Source: Bacteroidales bacterium
Lineage (GTDB): Bacteria; Bacteroidota; Bacteroidia; Bacteroidales; P3
Direction: 5' to 3'
Assembly: GCA_017550405.1 (NCBI GenBank)
Contig: JAFZPH010000054.1
Coordinates: 1-64,000, forward strand
DNA: 64,000 nt
Shown here piece after piece: positions 33,780-41,903 of the stretch. The notes below the pieces were generated by a model. The model saw nothing but the letters and a program-made list of their open reading frames with translations, searched no databases and was not told the DNA's origin. How positions within the stretch are numbered: position 1 is the first letter of the stretch; each line of letters starts with the position of its first letter. A program made the translations under genes and the position numbers.

Positions 33780-35231
33780 ATGGAACAGAAACTTTTCGAC
33801 ACCAACGTACAATGGATTAAATACAAGGTACTGAAAGAGGTCATCCGCCGTGCCTACGAGGGCGGCCTCGAAAATGCCTATCTCGAGATACCCAAAATCA
33901 TCAGCCCAGGCCCGAAATCCGAGCTGAACTGCTGTATCTACAAAGAGCGAGCCATTGTGCAGGAACGCATACACATGGCCATGGGGGGCGACAAGGACAA
34001 CCCCAACCCCGTCCAGGTGATGGAAACCGCCTGCGACGAGTGTCCGGCAGCCGGCATGATGGTGACTCCCGCATGCCGTGGCTGCTTGATGCACGCCTGC
34101 AAAGACGTTTGTCCACGCAACGCCATCACCATCGTCAACCACCGGTGCGTCATCGACAAGTCCAAGTGCATCGAATGCGGCAAGTGCTCCCAAGCCTGTC
34201 CCTATAGCGCCATCATCGCCCAGAAACGTCCCTGCATGCAGAGCTGCAAAGTGAAAGCCATCAGCATCAACGACCAGGACAAGGCGGTTATCGACAACAG
34301 CAAGTGCATCTCCTGCGGAGCCTGCGTCTACAAGTGCCCCTTCGGTGCCATCAGCGACCGCAGCCTGGTACTCGACATCATCAAGCTCCTCCAGGAGTCG
34401 GAGAACAACACCCGCTACCGTGTCTACGCCGTCATCGCCCCTGCCATCGTCAGCCAATGCCGGTTCGGGCGCATCACCCAGGTCGTCACCGCCATCAAGA
34501 AACTGGGATTCCACCAGGTTGTTGAAGCCGCATTAGGTGCCGACATCACCCTCTACAACGAGGCGCGCGAATTCCGCGAGAAAGGCGAAGGCGCCGTCAT
34601 GACCACCTCGTGCTGCCCGGCCTTCGTCAGTTTCGTCGAGAAGAACTTCCCCGAATTCAAGGATGCTATCTCCTCCTCCGTCTCGCCCATGGTGACCACG
34701 GCAAAACTCATCAAACACTCCGACCCCACCGCCCGTGTCGTCTTCATCGGCCCCTGCGCCGCCAAGAAAGGCGAATACACCCTCGCCAAAACCGGCGGCA
34801 TGATCGACTCCGTCATGAGTTTCGAAGAGCTCCAGGCCTTTGTCGACGCCCGGGGTATCGACACCACCCAACAGGAAGACACCATCCTCGACAACGCCTC
34901 CTACTATGGCCGTATCTTCGCCAAGAGCGGCGGTATCGCCCAAGGCGTAGCCTACGTGGCCGGCAAGATGGGCTTCGACGGGGTCAAACCCATCGCCATG
35001 AACGGTATCGACCAATGCCGCATGCAGCTCACTCTGCTGCGTGCAAAGAAAGCTACCGCCAACTTCTTCGAAGGCATGGCCTGCGACGGCGGCTGCATCG
35101 GAGGCCCGCTCTGCATCACCCACTCGCCACGCAACGTGGTCGATGTCGACAAATACGGCAACGAAGCCAAGGAGAAAGACATCGACGGCTCCGTGCGGCT
35201 CTACGAAATGACCATGCAGGACAAAAAATAA
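33780..35231 (+). CDS. [FeFe]-hydrogenase, group B-like, with ferredoxin domains
   Basis: The 483-residue protein begins with a Cys-rich segment (CDECP, CRGCLMHAC) and two ferredoxin-type [4Fe-4S] motifs (CIECGKCSQACP, CISCGACVYKCP). The H-cluster domain follows: TSCCPAF near residue 275, GPCAAKKGE near 323 and MACDGGCIGGP near 434. The proton-relay Cys of TSCCP is present, so it should catalyse H2 turnover coupled to ferredoxin, unlike the upstream homologue. I place the start at the ATG at 33780, two bases after the phosphatase stop, rather than an overlapping TTG six bases before. It resembles poorly studied group B enzymes. Confidence 0.88.
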   Translation: MEQKLFDTNVQWIKYKVLKEVIRRAYEGGLENAYLEIPKIISPGPKSELNCCIYKERAIVQERIHMAMGGDKDNPNPVQVMETACDECPAAGMMVTPACRGCLMHACKDVCPRNAITIVNHRCVIDKSKCIECGKCSQACPYSAIIAQKRPCMQSCKVKAISINDQDKAVIDNSKCISCGACVYKCPFGAISDRSLVLDIIKLLQESENNTRYRVYAVIAPAIVSQCRFGRITQVVTAIKKLGFHQVVEAALGADITLYNEAREFREKGEGAVMTTSCCPAFVSFVEKNFPEFKDAISSSVSPMVTTAKLIKHSDPTARVVFIGPCAAKKGEYTLAKTGGMIDSVMSFEELQAFVDARGIDTTQQEDTILDNASYYGRIFAKSGGIAQGVAYVAGKMGFDGVKPIAMNGIDQCRMQLTLLRAKKATANFFEGMACDGGCIGGPLCITHSPRNVVDVDKYGNEAKEKDIDGSVRLYEMTMQDKK

Positions 35232-35257
35232 ACGAATAAACTTTTTACACTAAAATA

Positions 35258-36673
35258 ATGACAAACAAGAAAAATTATCGTACAGAAACCGACCTCCTCG
35301 GCTCAAAAGAGGTACCCGAAGAGGTCTACTACGGCGTACAAACCAGCCGTGCCATAGATAACTTCCACATCAGTGGACACCTGCTCAGCAGCTATCCCAA
35401 CTTCATCCGGGGCATGGCCATCACCAAGAAAGCCGCCGCCATGGCCAACATGGAAGTGGGCATGATCACCCCCGAACAGGGCGAGGCCATCTGCTGGGCC
35501 TGCGACCAGCTCATCTCCGGGCGTTTCCACGACCAGTTCCCCATCGACATGATACAAGGCGGCGCCGGCACCAGCACCAACATGGCTGCCAACGAAGTGA
35601 TCGCCAACCTCGCCCTCGAGCGTATGGGCCACCAACGCGGCGAATACCAATACTGCTCGCCCAACGACGTTGTCAACGCCTCGCAAAGCACCAACGACGC
35701 CTACCCCTGCGCCATCCACATGGCCATGTGCCTCGAACACCTTGCCTTCATGCCCCATCTGGAGAAGATGATCGACTCCCTCGACAAGAAAACCAAGGAG
35801 TTTGCCCACGTCATCAAGATGGGCCGCACCCAGCTGCAGGACGCCGTCCCCATGACCCTTGGACAGACCTTCAGCGGTTTTGCCGCCGCCCTGCGTGGCG
35901 AGGTGGCCAACCTCCGCAATGCCGCCGACGAATTCCTCACCGTCAACATGGGTGCCACCGCCATCGGCACTGGCATCTGCTCCAAACCCGGCTACAGCGA
36001 AGCCTGCATCAAGGCCCTCCGTAAAGTCACCGGCTGGAACATCACCCTGGCCGACAACCTCATCGAGGCCACCAGTGCCACCAGCTGCATGATCCAATAC
36101 AGCTCCGCCATGAAACGTCTGGCACTGAAGATTAACAAGATGTGCAACGACCTCCGCCTCCTCTCCTCCGGCCCCCGCTGCGGCCTGAACGAAATCCACC
36201 TCCCCGAGCGTCAGCCCGGCTCCTCCATCATGCCCGGTAAGGTCAACCCCGTCATCCCCGAGGTCATGAACCAGGTCTGCTACAAAGTCATCGGCAACGA
36301 CATGTGCATCACCTTTGCCAGCGACAACGGCCAGCTCGAGCTCAACGTCATGGAACCCGTCATCGCCTACACCCTCTTCGAGAGCGTCCACCTGCTGGAG
36401 AACGGACTCGACACCCTCCGCACCCTCTGCATCGACGGCATCGTCGCCAACGAGGAGCGCTGCCGCCAGCTTGTTCAGAACAGCATCGGCATCGTCACCA
36501 TGCTCAACCCCATTATCGGCTACAAGACCTCGACCAAAATCGCCAAAGAGGCTGCCGAGACTGGCCGCGGTGTATACGAGCTCGTCCTCGAACACAAACT
36601 CCTCACCAAAGAGCAGCTTGACGAAATCCTCAAGCCCGAAAACATGCTCCAACCTGTCGAAATCAAGCTCTAA
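35258..36673 (+). CDS. aspA: Aspartate ammonia-lyase
   Basis: This is a 471-residue fumarase/aspartase-superfamily enzyme. The signature loop GSSIMPGKVNPV is near residues 321-332, with substrate-site TSTNMAANE, SQSTNDAYP and the GRTQLQDA segment. It reversibly deaminates L-aspartate to fumarate and ammonia. The N-terminal TETDLLG and the length favour aspartase over fumarase, which shares the signature. It lies 26 bases after the hydrogenase and before the shared terminator. Fumarate made here could be an electron sink, linking it to the redox genes. Confidence 0.92.
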   Translation: MTNKKNYRTETDLLGSKEVPEEVYYGVQTSRAIDNFHISGHLLSSYPNFIRGMAITKKAAAMANMEVGMITPEQGEAICWACDQLISGRFHDQFPIDMIQGGAGTSTNMAANEVIANLALERMGHQRGEYQYCSPNDVVNASQSTNDAYPCAIHMAMCLEHLAFMPHLEKMIDSLDKKTKEFAHVIKMGRTQLQDAVPMTLGQTFSGFAAALRGEVANLRNAADEFLTVNMGATAIGTGICSKPGYSEACIKALRKVTGWNITLADNLIEATSATSCMIQYSSAMKRLALKINKMCNDLRLLSSGPRCGLNEIHLPERQPGSSIMPGKVNPVIPEVMNQVCYKVIGNDMCITFASDNGQLELNVMEPVIAYTLFESVHLLENGLDTLRTLCIDGIVANEERCRQLVQNSIGIVTMLNPIIGYKTSTKIAKEAAETGRGVYELVLEHKLLTKEQLDEILKPENMLQPVEIKL

Positions 36674-36701
36674 GCATCTTTCATCGATTACGATACTGCA
36701 C

Positions 36702-36734
36702 GCCCCGGAAGCTATGCCTTCCGGGGCTTTTTTG
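36702..36734 (+). terminator. Rho-independent terminator of the hydrogenase-aspA operon
   Basis: A perfect 10-bp stem (GCCCCGGAAG with CTTCCGGGGC) and a 6-base loop are followed directly by TTTTTT. This is the strongest terminator in the window and marks the end of the 36-kb + strand gene run. Confidence 0.92.
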
Positions 36735-37354
36735 TTTATCCCAAATCGGTCAATGGAATATACCTACTCGAAATCTCCTACGGAGAATATATCTGTATAA
36801 CAACGTTATATGCTATTAAACGAAAGCCCCTCCGGGGCAGGGATAGTCTCCATGCATTGCACGATTCGGCAGGCACTCCGTAGGAGTATTCGCTTAATAG
36901 CCAACGCTATACCCCTCCCAATGATACTCCGTAGGAGTTTTCGGTTTCCTAATGACCGATTTGGGTTTATGACAACCTCAAATAATTCCCAAATCGGGCG
37001 TTAGTCGACTTATCAATCGGGATAACCGCACTCAGCTGACGGCACGCACTGCCCACTTGGGCCGTTCAATCCCGGCTCGATGCTGCCTGCTTCCCGGCTT
37101 GTTTTCCATTATTATATCGAGTAACGATGCTATAACGATACTATTACGATGCAGGATTGAACGGCCCCTCTCCGTAGCGAGGGGAAAACGTTGCCGCTCC
37201 ATGGCGCAAGGTGGGTAGGCAGAACAATGCACGGGGCAGGGTTTATCCCCGTGCATGGCACGATTCAGCTGTTAGACCGTAGGCGTTTTCGGTTTCCTAA
37301 CGACCGATTTGGGCTGAACACGGTAGGGGTGCAGATCTTCTGGACCGTCGTCTA
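36735..37354. repeat. Gene-free island of palindromes and imperfect repeats
   Basis: No convincing gene lies in these 620 bases. They contain CCGATTTGGG-type elements in both orientations (36740-36752, 36953-36965, 36988-36998, 37303-37313) and three copies of CTCCGTAGGAG or its complement (36775-36785, 36876-36886, 36927-36937). Two 39-base near-identical blocks lie at 36927-36965 and 37275-37313, and a diverged block of about 60 bases at 36834 and 37233. A 14-bp inverted repeat joins 37059-37072 to 37154-37167, and a GC-rich hairpin lies at 37228-37255. It looks like nested REP-like or MITE-like sequence rather than a relic gene. Confidence 0.75.
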
Positions 37355-39205
37355 CTATTGGAGGATGAGTTTCTGTGAGGAAGAGCCTTGTGGGTAGGCG
37401 AGGGTGACGAGGTAGGGGCCGGCGGGGAGGGTGGCGGCATCGATGGTGGCGGTGGGGCCTGAGATGGTTTGCCGCAGCAGGGTGCGGCCGGCGAGGTCGG
37501 TGAGGGTCAACAATGTTTCGCCCTCGGGCAGACCGCTGACGGTGAAGCTACCGCGGGCAGGGTTGGGGTAGAGGACGGCGGCGGGCTGCGCCTCGCTGTC
37601 GGCAATGCCCTCTGGGTGGCACCAGTCGGCAAAGACTACGTGGTCGGGGTGCGGGATGCCGCGCTCAAAGGCCTCGGCATAGCCGCATGGGGTGTAGACG
37701 GTGTCGGTCTCGTTGAGTGCCGAGGGGTAGATGTAGGGCATGTGGGTGTCGCGGAGATGCAGGATGCGGCAGCGGAGGGCTTCCTCGCCAATCGTGTCCA
37801 CACGGCCAATGAAGGTGATGGATATGGTTCGGCTACGTGGAGTGTAGGCATGAAAGCCAAGGCATCTGAGCGAGGCCGGCATCACTTTCGGCCTGACGGG
37901 GAATCTAGTGTAGCTTAAAGCGTAAGCTCCAAGGGTCTCCACTTGGTCGCCCCAGTTGAGCAAACGCAGGTTGCTTGTGGAGAATGCATCGGATGGGATG
38001 TCCCTCAGGCTCAGTAGGCTGTCTACCTCCTCTAATGAACTTAGATAAAACGCATCCTTGCCCATGTATGTCAGGTTTGGAAGACTGACTTTTTTGATAC
38101 CGGTGTTCTCGATAAAGGCTGCTTCGCCAATACGCTGTAGCGAGGAGGGCAGCCTAACGTCGGCAGTGCTATAGGCGAAAGCCCAGTCGCCGATGGCTGT
38201 CAGGCCGTCGGGGAGGATGACCTTGGTCAAGTTCTTGTTGGTATAAAAGAGCCCGTTGCACAGCACTCGCACGCCTGTCGGCACTGAGTATTCGCCTTGG
38301 GCACCCAACACCTGGAGCAGGGTGTCGCCGTCGTAGCTCATCAGCCGGTTGCCCTCCATGCGGTAGTGTCGGCTGGCGGGGTCGACGGTGAGGTTGAACG
38401 CAGAGGAGGCGGTGTCGTGCAGCGAGCTTTCGATACGGCATACCGAGGCGGGGATGCGCAGTTTCTGGAGGCGGCTGCCGCGGGTCAGTTCTGCACCTAT
38501 CTCACGCAGCCCGTCGGGCAAGACAAGGGTGCGGAGGTGGATATTCTGGGCAAAAGCGCCCAATGCTATGCGGCGGACGGTGGCGGGGACGGTGTACTGG
38601 CTGGCTTCGTTCAGTGCGGCGTAGGCAAGCAACAGGGTGGTGTCGCTGTTGCACAGGGCGACAGAGTCCACTGCCACATAGTGGGGGTTGGCGGGGTCGA
38701 CGGTGAAACGTTTAATCTGGGTGCCGCTGAAAGCGTCCTCGGCAATATACTCCACACCGGCGGGGATATGGAATACCTCCATGTGTCCACTGCTCCTTCT
38801 GTTGGCAAAAGCCCCTTTCTCGATGAGGCGTACCGATTCAGGCAGGGTGATGGGGGCCTTGCCGTTCTTGAATGCTTCCACCCCTATTTCCTCGATTGTG
38901 GGTGGCAGGGTGATGGTAAATAGCGATTCACCAGAGTTTCTGAAAGCCTGGTAGCCGATGCGGTTGACGGTGTACTCGCAGCCGAAGATGGTCACCGTGG
39001 CAGGCACATGGGTTGGTTCGGGGTAAGAGTCGCAATGACCGTCGGGACACTGCATGGGGCTCAGTTCCACAGTGCTGTCCGAAGTGATATGGTAATATAG
39101 GTAACCGACCTTGTGATAGACGGTATCATCTTGATATCTGATGGCCTGTCCATACGTCACAAGTCCACAAGCCAAGAGGGCAAGAGAGAGAAATGCCTTT
39201 TTCAT
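37355..39205 (-). CDS. Secreted BspA-like leucine-rich-repeat protein with T9SS sorting domain
   Basis: The protein has 616 residues. A signal peptide (KKAFLSLALLACGLVTYGQA) is followed by BspA/LRR_5-type repeats over about residues 75-500. Their recurring pattern is I-x-x-x-A-F followed by LPxxLxxIG, as in VNRIGYQAF, EIGVEAF and AIGDWAFAYS. The last about 75 residues start with LYPNPARGSFTV and end in GPYLVTLAYPQGSSSQKLIL, a type IX secretion (Por) C-terminal sorting domain. It is exported through the outer membrane and probably anchored or released at the surface, where BspA-like repeats often mediate binding to host or other cells. It has its own promoter. Confidence 0.9.
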   Translation of the reverse strand: MKKAFLSLALLACGLVTYGQAIRYQDDTVYHKVGYLYYHITSDSTVELSPMQCPDGHCDSYPEPTHVPATVTIFGCEYTVNRIGYQAFRNSGESLFTITLPPTIEEIGVEAFKNGKAPITLPESVRLIEKGAFANRRSSGHMEVFHIPAGVEYIAEDAFSGTQIKRFTVDPANPHYVAVDSVALCNSDTTLLLAYAALNEASQYTVPATVRRIALGAFAQNIHLRTLVLPDGLREIGAELTRGSRLQKLRIPASVCRIESSLHDTASSAFNLTVDPASRHYRMEGNRLMSYDGDTLLQVLGAQGEYSVPTGVRVLCNGLFYTNKNLTKVILPDGLTAIGDWAFAYSTADVRLPSSLQRIGEAAFIENTGIKKVSLPNLTYMGKDAFYLSSLEEVDSLLSLRDIPSDAFSTSNLRLLNWGDQVETLGAYALSYTRFPVRPKVMPASLRCLGFHAYTPRSRTISITFIGRVDTIGEEALRCRILHLRDTHMPYIYPSALNETDTVYTPCGYAEAFERGIPHPDHVVFADWCHPEGIADSEAQPAAVLYPNPARGSFTVSGLPEGETLLTLTDLAGRTLLRQTISGPTATIDAATLPAGPYLVTLAYPQGSSSQKLILQ

Positions 39206-39257
39206 GGTATTGATTGTTTGGTTGTTGTGGTTATTGTAATTGTTTCTGTTTGCTTTG

Positions 39258-39265
39258 CAAAGATA
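39258..39265 (-). promoter_or_regulatory. -7 promoter box of the BspA-like gene
   Basis: On the - strand this reads TATCTTTG, matching TAnnTTTG, 53 bases upstream of the BspA-like start codon. It separates that gene from the sigma-factor operon upstream. Confidence 0.72.
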
Positions 39266-39362
39266 CTGTTTTTATTTGAATAGTTAGATATTTTTTTCTT
39301 TGATTTGTCTTAATGGATACGGGTGCTAAATGGTTCATCTGTTGTATAGAAATTGTTGTGGA

Positions 39363-39842
39363 TTAATGTGCTAATCTTCTTACCATTTCATCTGAAATGG
39401 CCATTATTTGTTCGATATCATCAGTATGGAAGATGCATATAGACTTTGTTGTTGATGACAAAGCCAAATGATTGCAGTCTTTGTCAGTAGATATATTTGC
39501 TTTTATGTGAGGATCGGATTTTAAAACAGTCCATTGGGTTACATGAATTCCATACATGAATTGTTTGATTAATTCGCTGGGATAATCTTGAGAGATGAAC
39601 TCTTCGCAGAGGGATACCCATGCGGAGTCGGTGGTGGCGTGAATCAAAGTGACATCGACAGCAGTGGTGTCGTTGACCCGGTATTGCTTAACAAAGGAGA
39701 CTTCGAGGCCTTCCCGCCCCTGATACTGGCGGTAGACATCGCTGCACTGGTCAATAGGAACGGTGCGAGGCATAAGCATCAGGCATGCCCCCGCAATGAT
39801 TAGCAGGCTGCAAAGTGTGATGATTATCCAAGAGTGTTTCAT
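39363..39842 (-). CDS. Small membrane-anchored protein, unknown
   Basis: This 159-residue protein has one N-terminal hydrophobic segment (SWIIITLCSLLIIAGACLML). The remaining domain, presumably periplasmic, has LEVSFVKQYRVNDTTAVDVTL and no known motif. It is the last gene of the sigma-factor operon, 12 bases after the 222-residue membrane protein. The Cys at residue 20 lies inside the hydrophobic run but lacks a good lipobox. Function unknown. Confidence 0.7.
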   Translation of the reverse strand: MKHSWIIITLCSLLIIAGACLMLMPRTVPIDQCSDVYRQYQGREGLEVSFVKQYRVNDTTAVDVTLIHATTDSAWVSLCEEFISQDYPSELIKQFMYGIHVTQWTVLKSDPHIKANISTDKDCNHLALSSTTKSICIFHTDDIEQIMAISDEMVRRLAH

Positions 39843-39854
39843 GATGTGCAGTAT

Positions 39855-40523
39855 TTATCCTTGGAAGATGTTGTCGATTTGTTCTATCAACGCCTGGCGG
39901 TCGGAATGAAGATAGGCAGTCATGGCATAGTGGTCGTCGGGTGGGGCGATGCGGACTACAGCAAAGACCAGCACAGCTGTGAGCCCCACAATGCCGGCCT
40001 TTATCCGGCGAAGGGCAAGGCTGTCGAGCGAAAAGAGCGAACCGACAAGGTTATAGTGGATGGAATTGATGCGTTCGACAATGAGGGTGGCAAGCCGGCC
40101 GAGGCGGTTGGTACGCCTCCGGAGGGCCCGCTCGACATCGTCGAGTGGGATGCTGCTGAGGATGCAGGTGAGGATGACGAGGGCAAGAAGGGCACAATAG
40201 GTGATGCGCATGATGCGATTGTCGGAGTAGAGAGACTCTATGACAAATACGGCAGCAATGACCAGACAGACAAGCAGGCGCAGGATTTGCCGGGAGATGG
40301 CACAGCGCCGCATGTGGCGATAGAATTCGGGGGTGAGACGGACGATGTCTCTATCGCCGACAATCTCGTCCACACGCTTGCAGAGACGATTCCATTCGGC
40401 CCGCAGTTCTTCCAGCATCTCCATACCCTCGAGATCATCTAAATCGTCGTTGTCGCGTTCGTCGACATCGGCGAGCCTGTCCCGTTGGCGGAATAGGAAG
40501 CGGTGATAGTGCTGTTTATTCAT
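39855..40523 (-). CDS. Membrane protein in ECF sigma operon, candidate anti-sigma factor
   Basis: The 222-residue protein has an N-terminal cytoplasmic part rich in charged residues (EGMEMLEELRAEWNRLCKRV). Three hydrophobic segments follow at about residues 80-98, 105-122 and 175-190. Its start overlaps the sigma-factor stop by ATGA, the classic arrangement of a sigma/anti-sigma pair. It lacks a recognisable zinc-binding anti-sigma motif. Sequence alone does not name a family, so the anti-sigma role is inferred from gene order and topology. Confidence 0.72.
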   Translation of the reverse strand: MNKQHYHRFLFRQRDRLADVDERDNDDLDDLEGMEMLEELRAEWNRLCKRVDEIVGDRDIVRLTPEFYRHMRRCAISRQILRLLVCLVIAAVFVIESLYSDNRIMRITYCALLALVILTCILSSIPLDDVERALRRRTNRLGRLATLIVERINSIHYNLVGSLFSLDSLALRRIKAGIVGLTAVLVFAVVRIAPPDDHYAMTAYLHSDRQALIEQIDNIFQG

Positions 40524-41023
40524 TCTTCTTGTTCTTTTATTTCTATTAGACGTTTACGCAACCTGTAGAGTTTTTGTTTCACGGCCGAGTGAGAAAGGCC
40601 AGTAATCTGAGCCATCTGATAGATGGACACATTGTTGAGGTAAAGAAAGAGAAACTCACGGTCGTCCACACTCTCGAGTTGGTCAATCAGATGATCGAGT
40701 TGCTGCCGCAGGCTGGTATCGCTGTCGCCGGGCAAGGCATCCATAAGGTAACGGTCCACCACGATAATCTGGGGCATGTTCTTGATACGGCGATGGTAGT
40801 AGAGTGCGGTGTTGAGGGCAACCCGTGTGGCCCAGGTTTTGCGACTGCTGTTACCACGAAAGGAAGGCCAGCTTTTCCAGAGGGCACAGAGTATCTCCTG
40901 GTAAAGGTCGCGGAAGTCTTCTGGGTTGTTCCGGGTATAGAAAAGGCATATCCTCACCAGCGTGCCCTCGCATTGCTTGAGCATGGAGTTGAATGCCTCT
41001 TCCTGTTGACGGTGCCTGTTCAT
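40520..41023 (-). CDS. ECF-type RNA polymerase sigma factor
   Basis: This is a 167-residue sigma-70 family protein with regions 2 and 4 only. NPEDFRDLYQEILCALWKSWPSFRG is the core-binding/-10 region. SIYQMAQITGLSHSAVKQKLYRLRKRL near the C-terminus is the helix-turn-helix for the -35 element. The start is set at the ATG at 41023; a TTG three codons upstream is less likely. It heads an operon with two membrane proteins that probably control it. Confidence 0.92.
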   Translation of the reverse strand: MNRHRQQEEAFNSMLKQCEGTLVRICLFYTRNNPEDFRDLYQEILCALWKSWPSFRGNSSRKTWATRVALNTALYYHRRIKNMPQIIVVDRYLMDALPGDSDTSLRQQLDHLIDQLESVDDREFLFLYLNNVSIYQMAQITGLSHSAVKQKLYRLRKRLIEIKEQEE

Positions 41024-41167
41024 ACTTTGCAAATATCAGCCCTGCACATCCCTTCGACCCGGACTGGGTGGACGACCGAAGACATACTTTTGGCCTTTTG
41101 AGTACATTAGTTGCAAAATAGGTAAAAAAGTAACACGAGGAGGTTGTTTTTTATGTTTTTTTAAGAA

Positions 41168-41204
41168 ATGTAGGGCTCTTTTTACGGAAAAATGAGCCCT
41201 ACAT
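41168..41204. terminator. Strong hairpin, probable terminator downstream of the 41224 gene
   Basis: ATGTAGGGCTC (41168-41178) pairs with GAGCCCTACAT (41194-41204). The inner TTTTT/AAAAA pairing and a 4-base ACGG loop leave one bulged base. It lies 19 bases past the stop of the - strand membrane protein gene. The - strand lacks a long U tract, so termination strength is uncertain. Confidence 0.6.
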
Positions 41205-41223
41205 ATCTATTGCGCCTATCGTT

Positions 41224-41691
41224 CTATTCACCTTCGGAGGCAGGAGGCGTGACGTCGGTGGATGAGGTGAGGACACGCATAAGATAATAGTAGTAGACGA
41301 TGAAGAGCACCCCTAGCATGATGTTGCCGGCCCCGACGTAGGAGCGGTCGAGGAAAAGCAGGGGCATGAGCATGAGCAGCAGTTTGGAGAGGGCATAGCA
41401 GTGGAAGCCGTTTCGCCGCAAGCGCCACATCAACACCAGCCCGATGACGGATATGGCGTCGAGCAGGGCACAGAGCAGGTAGTACCACTGCGGGATGCTG
41501 AGCGAACGCTCGAGGAGGATATTCCACTGGTCGGGCATTACCTCGGGGTGGGCGGCATAGTACCGCTGCATCCACGGGAGAGTCAGGCCACTGACGAGTT
41601 CGGAAAGGAAATAGAGTCCGCTGACGATGAAGCTTATGACCAGCAGGACATGCAGTGTCTTCAGGTTGGCAGTGTATTTATTGTCTTCCAT
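41224..41691 (-). CDS. Small polytopic membrane protein, unknown
   Basis: The 155-residue protein has about four hydrophobic segments: TLHVLLVISFIVSGLYFL; YYLLCALLDAISVIGLVLMW; ALSKLLLMLMPLLFL; and an IMLGVLFIVYYYYLM helix. It ends in a short acidic tail. The ATG at 41691 is preferred because the upstream extension begins at TTG and adds no conserved feature. No domain is recognised. It is separated from pyrF by 212 bases, so it may be an independent unit. Confidence 0.72.
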   Translation of the reverse strand: MEDNKYTANLKTLHVLLVISFIVSGLYFLSELVSGLTLPWMQRYYAAHPEVMPDQWNILLERSLSIPQWYYLLCALLDAISVIGLVLMWRLRRNGFHCYALSKLLLMLMPLLFLDRSYVGAGNIMLGVLFIVYYYYLMRVLTSSTDVTPPASEGE

Positions 41692-41817
41692 TGTCGGATA
41701 TACATTATAGGACAGGGTCGCCCCCAATAGTTATTTTTCGGCAGCCTCGAAGAGGTTGAATCGCAATAGTCCCGCACAAGGAACGCCGTGTGGGGTGAAC
41801 GACACCCATGCACCCCA

Positions 41818-41834
41818 GCGTCCCGAAGGGACGC
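41818..41834. repeat. GCGTCCC-GAA-GGGACGC palindromic element
   Basis: A perfect 7-bp stem with a 3-base GAA loop stands alone in the 212-base gap between the small membrane protein gene and pyrF. The rest of that gap shows nothing else. Short palindromes of this GGGACGC type are familiar as dispersed intergenic elements in Bacteroidales genomes, so it is listed as a REP-like element rather than a terminator. Confidence 0.55.
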
Positions 41835-41903
41835 GACAACAGGGTTTTGGGGCAAGAGACTGTCATGCTTTATACTCGAGTGATTAATAATTCTCTTCGG
41901 CCA

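Noticed and set aside
35303..36652. Long open frame of 449 codons antisense to aspA
   Set aside because: It mirrors the aspA codons exactly. Its product is repetitive Gly/Val/Asp/His-rich with no motif, which is what strong third-position C bias produces on the opposite strand.
36674..37354. Repeat island considered as a CRISPR array or small RNA cluster
   Set aside because: Repeat units differ in type, spacing and orientation, and no uniform spacers are present; no cas genes occur in the window.
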